Below, in pieces: positions 45,480 through 53,482 of a stretch of DNA of 64,000 nucleotides (position 1 is the stretch's first letter; the number at the start of each line of letters is the position of its first letter). This DNA is from an uncultured Marinobacterium sp. (lineage in GTDB: Bacteria > Pseudomonadota > Gammaproteobacteria > Pseudomonadales > Balneatricaceae). Below the pieces are notes generated by a model that was given only the letters and a program-made list of their open reading frames with translations, was not told where the DNA came from and did no database searches. The position numbers and the translations under genes are program-made. The DNA lies in NCBI GenBank assembly GCA_947501565.1, contig CANMWJ010000006.1:1-64000 (forward strand). The letters are read 5' to 3'.

Positions 45480-45560
45480 AAGGGTTATGGATAAGCATCC
45501 AGACGCTATAACTTGTTGAAACTAAAGAAAGTAGCTTCAGAGCAGATTAAAAAGAGAGCG

Positions 45561-45588
45561 ATTAACCAGTACTTTAGTACTGGTTAAT
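45561..45588. promoter_or_regulatory. Perfect 12-bp dyad at the end of ercS
   Basis: ATTAACCAGTAC, TTTA, GTACTGGTTAAT. Its centre, AGTACTTTAGTACT, matches the core of the 30-bp elements. It is four bases past the ercS stop. On the minus strand the hairpin is followed by CGCTCTCTTTTT, so it may be a weak ercS terminator, an operator for nosP, or both. Confidence 0.45.
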
Positions 45589-45591
45589 ATA

Positions 45592-47319
45592 CTAACTCTG
45601 CAGCAAATGCGTCAGCACGGCACGCAACTTACCCGGCTTGACCGGCTTGTTCAGTACTGGCAGCTCCATCTCGCGGAACAGCTGACGACACTCGTGGCTG
45701 CGGTCGGCGGTGATCACCATCGCCGGGATCTGCATGCCAAACATCTTGCGTAACGCCACAATCGCTTCGGTCCCGGTTTTATCGTCATCCAGATGGTAGT
45801 CCGCGACGATCACTTCCGGCACGATCCCCTGCTCACGGCAGAGACTGATCGCCTCTACTTCATCAGGGGCGGTGACTACACTGCAGCCCCACTGACTGAG
45901 CAGAGCGCACATGCTGGCGAGGATATTCTCCTCATTGTCGATTACCAGCACCTGCGCCTGCTCGATCTGATTCAGTTGTGGCATCTGCCTGCCAACGCTT
46001 TCAGCTGCTGGTTTTTGCTCGCTGGCCAGCGGCACCTCCACCGAGAACATCGATCCCTTGCCCGGCACCGACGCCACACGCACACGGTGCTCCAGCATAC
46101 GTGCGATGCGCTCAACGATCGCCAGACCCAGGCCAACCCCGGCCCGTGCACCTTTCTTCTGTTTCAGCTGATGGAACTCTTTGAACACGTCGCTAAGGCG
46201 ATCCTCCGGAATGCCGATACCGGTATCCCAGACTTCGATCCGGACCGAATCGGGGCCGCGTCGGCAGCCGATCAGCACTTTGCCGCTGGAGGTATAGCGG
46301 ATCGCGTTGGAGAGGAAGTTACGCAGGATACGGATCAGCAGACGTGCATCGGTATGCACATGCAATGAGGATGGCACCACGTGCAGACTGAGCCCGGCGT
46401 CCTGCGCTACCGCCTGAAACTCAGCGGTTAAGGGGCGCAACATCGCCGCAATGTTGTGATCGGCCAGATCCGGTTTCACCGCGTTCTGATCCAGCTTGGA
46501 GATATCCAGCAGGTCGGTGAGCAACTCTTCGGCGTTTTCCAGCGCCAGATGCACCCGCTCTACCAGATGACCATCTTCATCGGCCAGCTGGCGTTCGCGC
46601 AGTGCCGATACCAACAACCGTGCCGCATTCATCGGCTGCAACAGGTCGTGGCTCGCTGCCGCGAGGTATTTGTCCTTACTCTGGTTGGCCCGCTCGGCTA
46701 CCTCTTTGGCAACCTTTAGCTCTTTCTGGATCTGCTCACGTTCGGCGATCTCGCGCCAGAGCTTATCGTTGAGGCTGACCAGTTCGCGGGTACGTTCCTC
46801 AACGCGCAGCTCCAGATCTTCGTTGAGCTGCTTGAGTTTGTCCTGGGTTTTCTTACGCTCGGTGATGTCCTGTACGAACGCTTCGATGATCTGCGTGTTG
46901 CCTTCGGTTTTCAGCAGCACGTTCAGCGACACGTCCACCAATCCGCCCGCCTTACGCCGGAAGGTGGTTTCGAACCCAAACACCTTGCCGTACACCTTCA
47001 AACAGTGGTTGAGGTAGCTGTAATCGTCTGCCTTCACAAACAGCTGCTCTTTCAGACAGCTGATGTCGCTGACAATCTCTTCCACCGAACCGTAACCGCA
47101 GATACGCGCAATGGCCGGGTTTGCGGCCAGCATACCGCCGCAGACATTCGCCTGAAAAATACCGTGCAGGGCGTTTTCGAACAGCCACTTATAGCGGTTG
47201 CGTTCGGTCTCCAGCTCCTCCAGTTTACTGACCAGTTCCGGATAGTAACTCTTGCGGGCGGAGTGGTTTCCCAGCCCGATCAGGTCTTCGAATGTCGCCT
47301 GATCAGAGCGCTTCTTCAT
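45592..47319 (-). CDS. ercS: Hybrid histidine kinase ErcS-like
   Basis: A 575-residue soluble kinase from ATG 47319 (a TTG at 47331 is possible). A PAS domain (about 45-160), a coiled coil (about 165-215), HisKA with YLAAASHDLLQPMNAARLL, HATPase (DTGIGIPEDRLSD, RAGVGLGLAIVERIARM) and a receiver with the aspartate in VIVADYHLDDDKTG. It is a close relative of NahK without the extra PAS domains. In Pseudomonas, ErcS works with ErcA and the other Erc/Era proteins to control PQQ-dependent ethanol oxidation. Its start overlaps the end of ercA by 17 bases. Confidence 0.87.
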   Translation of the reverse strand: MKKRSDQATFEDLIGLGNHSARKSYYPELVSKLEELETERNRYKWLFENALHGIFQANVCGGMLAANPAIARICGYGSVEEIVSDISCLKEQLFVKADDYSYLNHCLKVYGKVFGFETTFRRKAGGLVDVSLNVLLKTEGNTQIIEAFVQDITERKKTQDKLKQLNEDLELRVEERTRELVSLNDKLWREIAEREQIQKELKVAKEVAERANQSKDKYLAAASHDLLQPMNAARLLVSALRERQLADEDGHLVERVHLALENAEELLTDLLDISKLDQNAVKPDLADHNIAAMLRPLTAEFQAVAQDAGLSLHVVPSSLHVHTDARLLIRILRNFLSNAIRYTSSGKVLIGCRRGPDSVRIEVWDTGIGIPEDRLSDVFKEFHQLKQKKGARAGVGLGLAIVERIARMLEHRVRVASVPGKGSMFSVEVPLASEQKPAAESVGRQMPQLNQIEQAQVLVIDNEENILASMCALLSQWGCSVVTAPDEVEAISLCREQGIVPEVIVADYHLDDDKTGTEAIVALRKMFGMQIPAMVITADRSHECRQLFREMELPVLNKPVKPGKLRAVLTHLLQS

Positions 47320-48466
47320 AGACAACTTCAACGTCCCGTTTACTGGATTTACGTGGATTGGTGAGGATACATGGGTCCTTGATCGCCTGCTCAGACAGAA
47401 TCGGGATGTCGCTGATGCTGACGCCGTTTTCCGCCAGCTTCTGACTCAATCCCACATCCTGCTTCAGCTGAATTACTTCGGCCATCAACCTGGCTTTCAC
47501 TTCTTGGCTGCTCAGACCTCGGGTATCCAGCCCCATGGTTTCCGCCACCACTTTGAAGCGATCGGTCGCGTTCGGGAAGTTGTAGTCGATCACGTGTTCC
47601 AGCAGCATGGCGTTACACAGGCCGTGCGGCAGATCCAGCCAACCACCGAGGCTGTGGGACATGGCGTGGACGGCCCCGAGAATCGCGTTGGAAAACGCCA
47701 ATCCCGCTTTCATCGATCCCAGCATTACCTGTTCGCGCAGCTGCAGATCGGACGGATTCGCCACCAGCGCTTTCAGGTTGGTGTTGATCAAACGGATCGC
47801 ATCCAGCGCGTGCATATCGGTCAGGGGACCGGCACCGGTAGAGACAAAGGCCTCTATGGCATGGACCAGCGCATCCACGCCGGTGCAAGCGCTCAGGAAA
47901 GGATCCATGGTCATAGTGGTTTCAGGGTCGATCAGGGCAACATCGGGCACAACCGCCTTGCTGACGATGGAGATCTTCACCCGCTCCTGCTGGTCGGAGA
48001 TGATCGCGAACTGGGAGACATCCGCCGAGGTGCCAGCGGTTGTGGGGATAAAAATAAGCGGTGGGATCGGGATATGGATGGTATCGATCCCCTCATAACT
48101 GAGGATGTTGCCACCGTTGGCGGTGACGATACCGATGCCCTTGGCACAATCCATAGGGCTACCGCCGCCGATCGCGACGATCACGTTGCAGTCATGCTCC
48201 TGATAGAACTGTGCGCCCTTCATCACCTCTTCCACTCGAGGATTAGGCGATACCTCGGTGTAGGTGACGAACGGGATACCCTGCTCCTCCAGGGAACGCT
48301 CTACATCATCGACCCAGCCTGCCTGTTTCACTCCAGGGTCGGATACCACCAGCACCTTGCGTGCGCCGAAAGTACGGGCATAATTGGCCACCGTATTGCG
48401 GGCACCGGCGCCGAAGATAATCTCCGGCGACACGAACTTTCTTAAACTCGAGACGTCACTGCTCAT
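47303..48466 (-). CDS. ercA: Iron-containing alcohol dehydrogenase ErcA-like
   Basis: A 387-residue group III alcohol dehydrogenase. NAD-binding region AIGGGSPMDCAKGIGIV; metal site with the aspartate in CTGVDALVHAIEAFVS (Asp and His) and further histidines in VHAMSHSLGGWLDLPHG. In Pseudomonas, ErcA is needed for control of ethanol oxidation rather than for bulk flux, possibly by producing a signal metabolite. It is the first gene of the minus-strand ercA-ercS unit and overlaps ercS. Confidence 0.9.
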   Translation of the reverse strand: MSSDVSSLRKFVSPEIIFGAGARNTVANYARTFGARKVLVVSDPGVKQAGWVDDVERSLEEQGIPFVTYTEVSPNPRVEEVMKGAQFYQEHDCNVIVAIGGGSPMDCAKGIGIVTANGGNILSYEGIDTIHIPIPPLIFIPTTAGTSADVSQFAIISDQQERVKISIVSKAVVPDVALIDPETTMTMDPFLSACTGVDALVHAIEAFVSTGAGPLTDMHALDAIRLINTNLKALVANPSDLQLREQVMLGSMKAGLAFSNAILGAVHAMSHSLGGWLDLPHGLCNAMLLEHVIDYNFPNATDRFKVVAETMGLDTRGLSSQEVKARLMAEVIQLKQDVGLSQKLAENGVSISDIPILSEQAIKDPCILTNPRKSSKRDVEVVYEEAL

Positions 48467-48937
48467 CTGTGATTTAACCCTGCATCCCCGCTGGGTGGCT
48501 CCTGTTGCCTGCGGGATTCATCTTATTATTGACCGTCTATTCCAGAAGACCGGCTAGCAACTCTAAACCAAAAACGACGGCTCAGGGAACTTTAATTGAG
48601 AACAAATCTCAGTTAAACAGTAGCACGCTCACAGGATTATTGGGCTAGCCTGTAAATAGTACCGTAACAATGCTTGGTAATACTGTGCTTCTTGGGTAGT
48701 GTTTTGTTGTGCAACTGCAATATATAGCACTACGACCACCCCCTCCTTAGGGCCCACCACCGACCCACACCCTGCGATCTAACACGCCCCGAAACCTAAG
48801 GCCCGCACCCTCCGTTCTACCGGGAAGTACGCCCAAAGAGCCGGGAAAAATGCCCGAAAGCGCGATACCCGCCAACGCCCCTGTTTCCAATAATCGTTCC
48901 AACGCTAAACAAACACATACCTTGGAATGGGGGCGAC
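48467..48937. other. Intergenic region between ercA and the porin gene
   Basis: These 471 bases separate divergent genes. They contain AGTACCGTAAC at 48658-48668 and two CTTGG repeats, CTTGGTA at 48673 and CTTGGGTA at 48691, which resemble the alcohol-regulon elements. A C-rich stretch (48735-48785) follows, and the porin ribosome site GGGGGCG lies just before 48938. No gene is supported. Confidence 0.6.
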
Positions 48938-50041
48938 ATGAAAAATAATAAACGACTGCTGAAGCTGTGTCCGGTAGCACTGGCGGTAGCGATGGCTTCA
49001 CAGGCAAACGCAGGCATTACCCTTTACGATCAGGATGGCACTACTTTCTCGGCTGATGGCCACTTCAACGCGTTCTTTACTTCAACTGACAGCGACGACG
49101 TAGACAGCGTTACTGCTGGCAACCAGCCAGAAAAACAGCAGCGTGTACGTATGGGCTTCCTGCCTAACTACATCGGTTTTAACGTAAGCAAAGAAGCCGG
49201 TGACCTGACTGTGGGCGGCCGTTCCTCTTTCTGGGTAACCATCAACGACGGTAGCAACCAGGTTACTGACACTGCGATCGACGTACGTCAGTTCTACGCG
49301 ACTGTAGACGGCGACTTCGGTCAGGTGCTGTTCGGTAAGGATTTCGGCATCTACGCACGTACCAACATCTTCAGTGATGAACTGCTGCTGGGTACCGGTG
49401 TACCTATGGCAAACACCGGCGGTGTGACCTTCGGTAACATCTCCACCGGTTACCCATACGCGGTGCCTAAAGCGCAGATCACCTACCGCACCAACGACAT
49501 GAGCGGCTTTAAAGTCGCTGCTGCTATTCTGGATCCTCAGAGCGGTGAAGTTGCGGAAGGCAACACCACCAACTCTGTACGTCTGGAAGCGGAACTGACC
49601 TACGCGACCGAATTCGACGGTGGCAAATTCAACGCCTGGATCGGCGGTGCTTCCGGTGAAAGCGACGCGAACAACGTTGACGCCAGCGGTCTGGCGTACG
49701 GTGCACGCGTATCCATGGGTGGTTTCCAGGTTACTGCGTCCGGTTTCGATCAGGAAGGTATCAATGCAACCCTGGCTGACCGCGTACTGACCACCGAAAG
49801 CGAAAGCGACGGTTACCTGGTACAGGCGTCTTACACCATGGGTAAACACCGTTTCGTGATCTCTCACGGCGAAACTGACGTAACCAGCGCGACTAATGTC
49901 ACCACCACTTCTGAACTGGATGCGATCGCGTACTTCTACGACGTAAACAGCAACCTGAAACTGATCGCTGAATACGACATGTACGATAATGGCGGTAACG
50001 AAACCGATCAGTTCGCGATCGGCGCATCTCTGAGCTGGTAA
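48938..50041 (+). CDS. Outer membrane porin
   Basis: A 367-residue outer-membrane protein with a signal peptide (about 1-25, ending QANAG). The mature protein is built of alternating hydrophobic strands and ends with a C-terminal aromatic residue, SLSW, as in 16-stranded porins of the gram-negative general porin type. Motifs include TVGGRSSFWVTIND, RQFYATVDGDFGQVLFGKD and KHRFVISHGETD. The substrate is unknown; its position next to ercA suggests it may help alcohol or other nutrients pass the outer membrane. It is followed by a strong terminator. Confidence 0.92.
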   Translation: MKNNKRLLKLCPVALAVAMASQANAGITLYDQDGTTFSADGHFNAFFTSTDSDDVDSVTAGNQPEKQQRVRMGFLPNYIGFNVSKEAGDLTVGGRSSFWVTINDGSNQVTDTAIDVRQFYATVDGDFGQVLFGKDFGIYARTNIFSDELLLGTGVPMANTGGVTFGNISTGYPYAVPKAQITYRTNDMSGFKVAAAILDPQSGEVAEGNTTNSVRLEAELTYATEFDGGKFNAWIGGASGESDANNVDASGLAYGARVSMGGFQVTASGFDQEGINATLADRVLTTESESDGYLVQASYTMGKHRFVISHGETDVTSATNVTTTSELDAIAYFYDVNSNLKLIAEYDMYDNGGNETDQFAIGASLSW

Positions 50042-50064
50042 CCCGCTTAACGTAGCACTCTCTT

Positions 50065-50112
50065 AAACCGTAGCTTCTGTCCCCCTTCTTGAAGCTGCGG
50101 TTTTTCTTTTTT
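50065..50112 (+). terminator. Terminator of the porin gene
   Basis: The 13-bp arms AAACCGTAGCTTC and GAAGCTGCGGTTT (one G-U pair) enclose a 13-base C-rich loop and are followed by TTTTTCTTTTTT. Confidence 0.93.
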
Positions 50113-50241
50113 CAGCCCTTCCGTAAACGTCTCTTCCTTTAAGGCAATCTGGCCTTATCGCCGTCCACCTGCTGGCGCTATCTGCCACCGATCAAACCTC
50201 CTAGCCTCGGTACGTTCACTCAACCAGCGCAGGAGCCACCG

Positions 50242-51003
50242 ATGTTTGACCTTCAACTGAGTCTCAGCCTCTGGCAACTGATACCGGCGCTGGCGATTAT
50301 TCTGGGGGCCGCGATCCTGAGGGGGTACAGTGGCTTCGGCTTCTCCTCGCTAACCGTCACCAGTCTGGCACTGTTTATGTCACCCAAGATGGTGGTGCCG
50401 GCGATCTTTATGCTGGAGATTGCTGCCAGCATCCATCTGTTACCCAGCGTTTTTCGACAGATCGACCGTACGCTACTCGGCCAGTTAATGGTCGGCACCC
50501 TGATCTGCACACCGATTGGCGCCTGGCTGCTGGCCCACCTGCCCGAAGCCCACACCCGCCTGATGATCTGCCTGATGGTGTTGGTGATCGCGATCCTGTT
50601 GCTGCTGGGCTTTGAACAGAAACGTCCAAATCCACGCCTACCACTGACCACCGGTTTTGTCTCGGGGCTAGCCAACGGCGCCGCCGCGATAGGCGGCCTG
50701 CCGGTGGTATTGATGATGCTCTACACCGGCATGTCGGCGATCGCCACCCGCGCCACACTGGTTGCCTTCTTCGCCTTCACCGATATCTACGCCCTGCTCT
50801 GGACCGGTCATCAGGACCTGATCACCGGTGAAGTGGTGACCTTGGGGATGCTGTTTCTGATTCCGATGGTGATCGGTATCAGCGTTGGCAGCTACCTGTT
50901 CAAACGCTCCGGTAAGAAGAGTTTCCGTAACCTGGCACTGGTGCTGCTGATCTCAGTATCGGTGATCGGGCTGGCACGTTCGGCTTATCAGCTTCTTGTC
51001 TGA
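50242..51003 (+). CDS. TSUP (TauE/SafE) family membrane transporter
   Basis: A 253-residue protein with eight hydrophobic segments of the TauE/SafE family. The typical start of the two halves is seen in AAILRGYSGFGFSSLTVTSLAL and LTTGFVSGLANGAAAIGGLPVVL (read here in part). Members move sulfite, sulfoacetate or other organic anions. The substrate here is unknown. Confidence 0.9.
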   Translation: MFDLQLSLSLWQLIPALAIILGAAILRGYSGFGFSSLTVTSLALFMSPKMVVPAIFMLEIAASIHLLPSVFRQIDRTLLGQLMVGTLICTPIGAWLLAHLPEAHTRLMICLMVLVIAILLLLGFEQKRPNPRLPLTTGFVSGLANGAAAIGGLPVVLMMLYTGMSAIATRATLVAFFAFTDIYALLWTGHQDLITGEVVTLGMLFLIPMVIGISVGSYLFKRSGKKSFRNLALVLLISVSVIGLARSAYQLLV

Positions 51004-51191
51004 GATCAACACTTTACCCCGCCGTTACAATTCGTAAGGTTTGCGAAAAAGTCTATTTGTACTTTTCCTGTTTACTGCCTCGCGGGAAAACCGTTTGTCT
51101 GCCTGTGTATTGCGCAATCTCTCTTGCAGAGGTTTCGCAGGCGACACGGTTTCCCTTGTGATAGAGCAAGCTAACAACAAGGAAAAGAAAG

Positions 51192-52598
51192 ATGCCTTTG
51201 ATCCAGCGCCCCTTTGGCGAGGAGCAACCCTACTGGCCATTAGGCCCGTTTAAAATCCGTCTGCCGTTCGTCCACTACAAGTGGGAAACCCCGGAGATGA
51301 TCCAGGGCCTGATCATGTTTGTGGTGGGTCTGGCGATGATCCCGCTGCTGCAGAAATACCTCGGTATGCCGTACGAGGCTGCACTGGCGTTTACCTTTGT
51401 AGCCGGTCTGGGCTACTGTCTGCCAGCATTGCTGGGTGTACCACTGGTTCCTGGCTGGATTACGCCAGCAATTCCGGTGGTGTTGCTGTATCTGAAAGGC
51501 TTCGAGCCTGGCCCTGAAGCGATCAAAGCCCTGTTCGCTCTGCAGCTGGAAGTCACAATCATCTTCTTCATTCTGGGTATCACCCGCTGGGGCTCCAAGC
51601 TGGTAGACGTGATCCCCAACTCCCTGAAGGCAGGTATCATCATCGGCGCAGGTATCGCGGCGATGATGGGTGAGCTGAAAGTGGGTGGCCGTGTTGATGC
51701 AACGCCGATCTCCCTGATCGTAGGTTCCATCATCTCTGCATACATCCTGTTCTCCCTCTCCTTCAAAAACATCATGGAAGAGAGCTCTCTGGCGAAACGT
51801 ATCGCTACCTTCGGTATGGTTCCGGGTATGATCTTCGCCATGATCATCGGCTGGACCACCGGCGAGTACAAAGTCCCAGAGATCGAGTGGGGCATTACTC
51901 AGCCTGACTTCGGTCTGATGTGGCAGTACCTGACCTTCACCGTGGGTTTCCCTGGCTGGGATGTATTCCTGCTGGCGATCCCAACTGCACTGATCGCATA
52001 CGTAATCGCATTTGGTGACATCATCGTAGGTTTCACGCTGGTTAAGCGTGTCGACCACCTGCGTAAAGACGAGTCTATCGAAGAATCTGTAGACCGCGTT
52101 CACCTGGTAACTGCACTGCGTAACGGTATCCACGCCTTCTTCGCACCTTGGCCGGGTCTGGCAGGTCCGCTGTGGACTGCTGCACACGCAACCGTTGCCG
52201 AGCGTTACGCGATGGGCCGTAAAGCGATGGACTCCATCTACAGTGGTGGTGGTACCTTCTGGCTGACCGGTCTGGTGGCGCTGTTCATCCTGCCGCTGGT
52301 AACCCTGTTTAAGCCTGTACTGCCAATCGCACTGTCCCTGACCCTGATCCTGACTGCATACATCTGCATCATGGTAGGTATGGAACAGCTGAAAAACCCG
52401 ACCGAGCGTGGTGTTGCGGGTATCGTTGCGGTAACCCTGGCGATGCCTGATCCGAAATCCACCGTGTACGCGGTAGTGATTGGCCTGATCCTCTACTTCC
52501 TGATCGAACGTCCGAAACTGCTGGGCAAACACCGTCCGGAAGACGAGATCATCTTCGCCGACGGCGCGGAAGAGAAAAAAGAGAAAGAGACCGCTTAA
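51192..52598 (+). CDS. Large polytopic permease, NCS2/SulP-like
   Basis: A 468-residue membrane protein with about 12 hydrophobic segments starting near residue 35, an N-terminal cytoplasmic stretch (EEQPYWPLGPFKIRLPF) and a charged C-terminal tail ending EEKKEKETA. The two-inverted-repeat pattern and motifs such as NSLKAGIIIGAGIAAMMGEL and AHATVAERYAMGRKAMDSI resemble uracil/xanthine and sulfate permeases; the exact family is uncertain. AAGGAAAAG precedes the ATG. Strong codon bias suggests high expression. Substrate unknown. It ends at a strong terminator. Confidence 0.78.
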   Translation: MPLIQRPFGEEQPYWPLGPFKIRLPFVHYKWETPEMIQGLIMFVVGLAMIPLLQKYLGMPYEAALAFTFVAGLGYCLPALLGVPLVPGWITPAIPVVLLYLKGFEPGPEAIKALFALQLEVTIIFFILGITRWGSKLVDVIPNSLKAGIIIGAGIAAMMGELKVGGRVDATPISLIVGSIISAYILFSLSFKNIMEESSLAKRIATFGMVPGMIFAMIIGWTTGEYKVPEIEWGITQPDFGLMWQYLTFTVGFPGWDVFLLAIPTALIAYVIAFGDIIVGFTLVKRVDHLRKDESIEESVDRVHLVTALRNGIHAFFAPWPGLAGPLWTAAHATVAERYAMGRKAMDSIYSGGGTFWLTGLVALFILPLVTLFKPVLPIALSLTLILTAYICIMVGMEQLKNPTERGVAGIVAVTLAMPDPKSTVYAVVIGLILYFLIERPKLLGKHRPEDEIIFADGAEEKKEKETA

Positions 52599-52628
52599 GC
52601 GTTATTACTAACGCTCAAGCGAACCATA

Positions 52629-52660
52629 AAAAAGGCCGCAGATTTATCTGCGGCCTTTTT
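52629..52660. terminator. Bidirectional terminator
   Basis: The perfect 13-bp arms AAAGGCCGCAGAT and ATCTGCGGCCTTT flank a two-base loop, with an A-run on the left and TTTTTG on the right. It ends the permease gene and could also end the minus-strand response regulator gene. Confidence 0.92.
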
Positions 52661-52778
52661 GTTTTTGGGGGAGTATGTTGTGTTGGGAGTCGCTGGCACA
52701 CGTCACCAGCCTATGTTTCGATCCTGAGTCTCTTTGGGCAAGAGGCCCAAGGGCTTGTGAGTTCCTTCCGGTTAGTTC

Positions 52779-53480
52779 TCAGCTCCAGCTCACCGCCGCA
52801 GTAAACATGTAACCCGCGCCGTATACGGTTTTGATCAGCTCTACCCCCTCGCCACTGCTCTCCAGCTTTTTGCGCAGACGCGACATTCGCACGTCGATAC
52901 TGCGATCGTACGGGGCGCAGTTATCACCCAGCAACTGATCGCGAGACATAATCTGGAAGGGATGTTTCAGCAGCGCCATCAGCATATCGCCCTCAGCACG
53001 ACTGAGGGAAAGCTTCTCCTGATCAGCAAACTGCAGCTCCAGCGAATCAGGCAGGAAACTCCAGCCCGCAAACTCCGCCTTTTTGCGCTCTTCGCTCTCT
53101 TCCGCCACAACCTTCTGCAAACGGCGCAGTAAACTCTGCACCCGCGCCACCAGCTCCCGCGGCTCAAACGGTTTGGTGATGTAGTCATCAGCGCCAAACT
53201 CCAGCCCCAGTACACGATCGGTGAGGTCATCCCGACCGGATACGATGATCACCCCCAGGTTTCGCTGTTCGAAGGCTTTCACCAGCTCCAGCCCGTCCAT
53301 ATCAGGCAGATTCAGGTCTACGATGCAGGCGTCCGGCTGTTCGGTTTGCACAGCAACCAGCGCATCGGCGCCGTTGGAAAAATAGCGCGTCTCGTAGCGA
53401 AATTTCTCCAGTGCGCTGCACATCAGCTGGCCGAGGTCAGCTTCATCTTCAATCACGTAGATCAGGTTTCTGTCGCTCAT
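52779..53480 (-). CDS. OmpR family response regulator
   Basis: A 233-residue regulator. The receiver (about 1-125) has VIEDEADLGQLM, the phosphoacceptor aspartate in ACIVDLNLPDMDG, and the Lys in YITKPFEP. The C-terminal winged helix (about 140-230) has LSRAEGDMLMALL and RSIDVRMSRLRKKL. It lies two bases after the hybrid kinase gene on the same strand, its obvious partner. The neighbouring permease and acyl-CoA genes are possible targets, which is unproven. Confidence 0.93.
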   Translation of the reverse strand: MSDRNLIYVIEDEADLGQLMCSALEKFRYETRYFSNGADALVAVQTEQPDACIVDLNLPDMDGLELVKAFEQRNLGVIIVSGRDDLTDRVLGLEFGADDYITKPFEPRELVARVQSLLRRLQKVVAEESEERKKAEFAGWSFLPDSLELQFADQEKLSLSRAEGDMLMALLKHPFQIMSRDQLLGDNCAPYDRSIDVRMSRLRKKLESSGEGVELIKTVYGAGYMFTAAVSWS

Positions 53481-53482
53481 CG

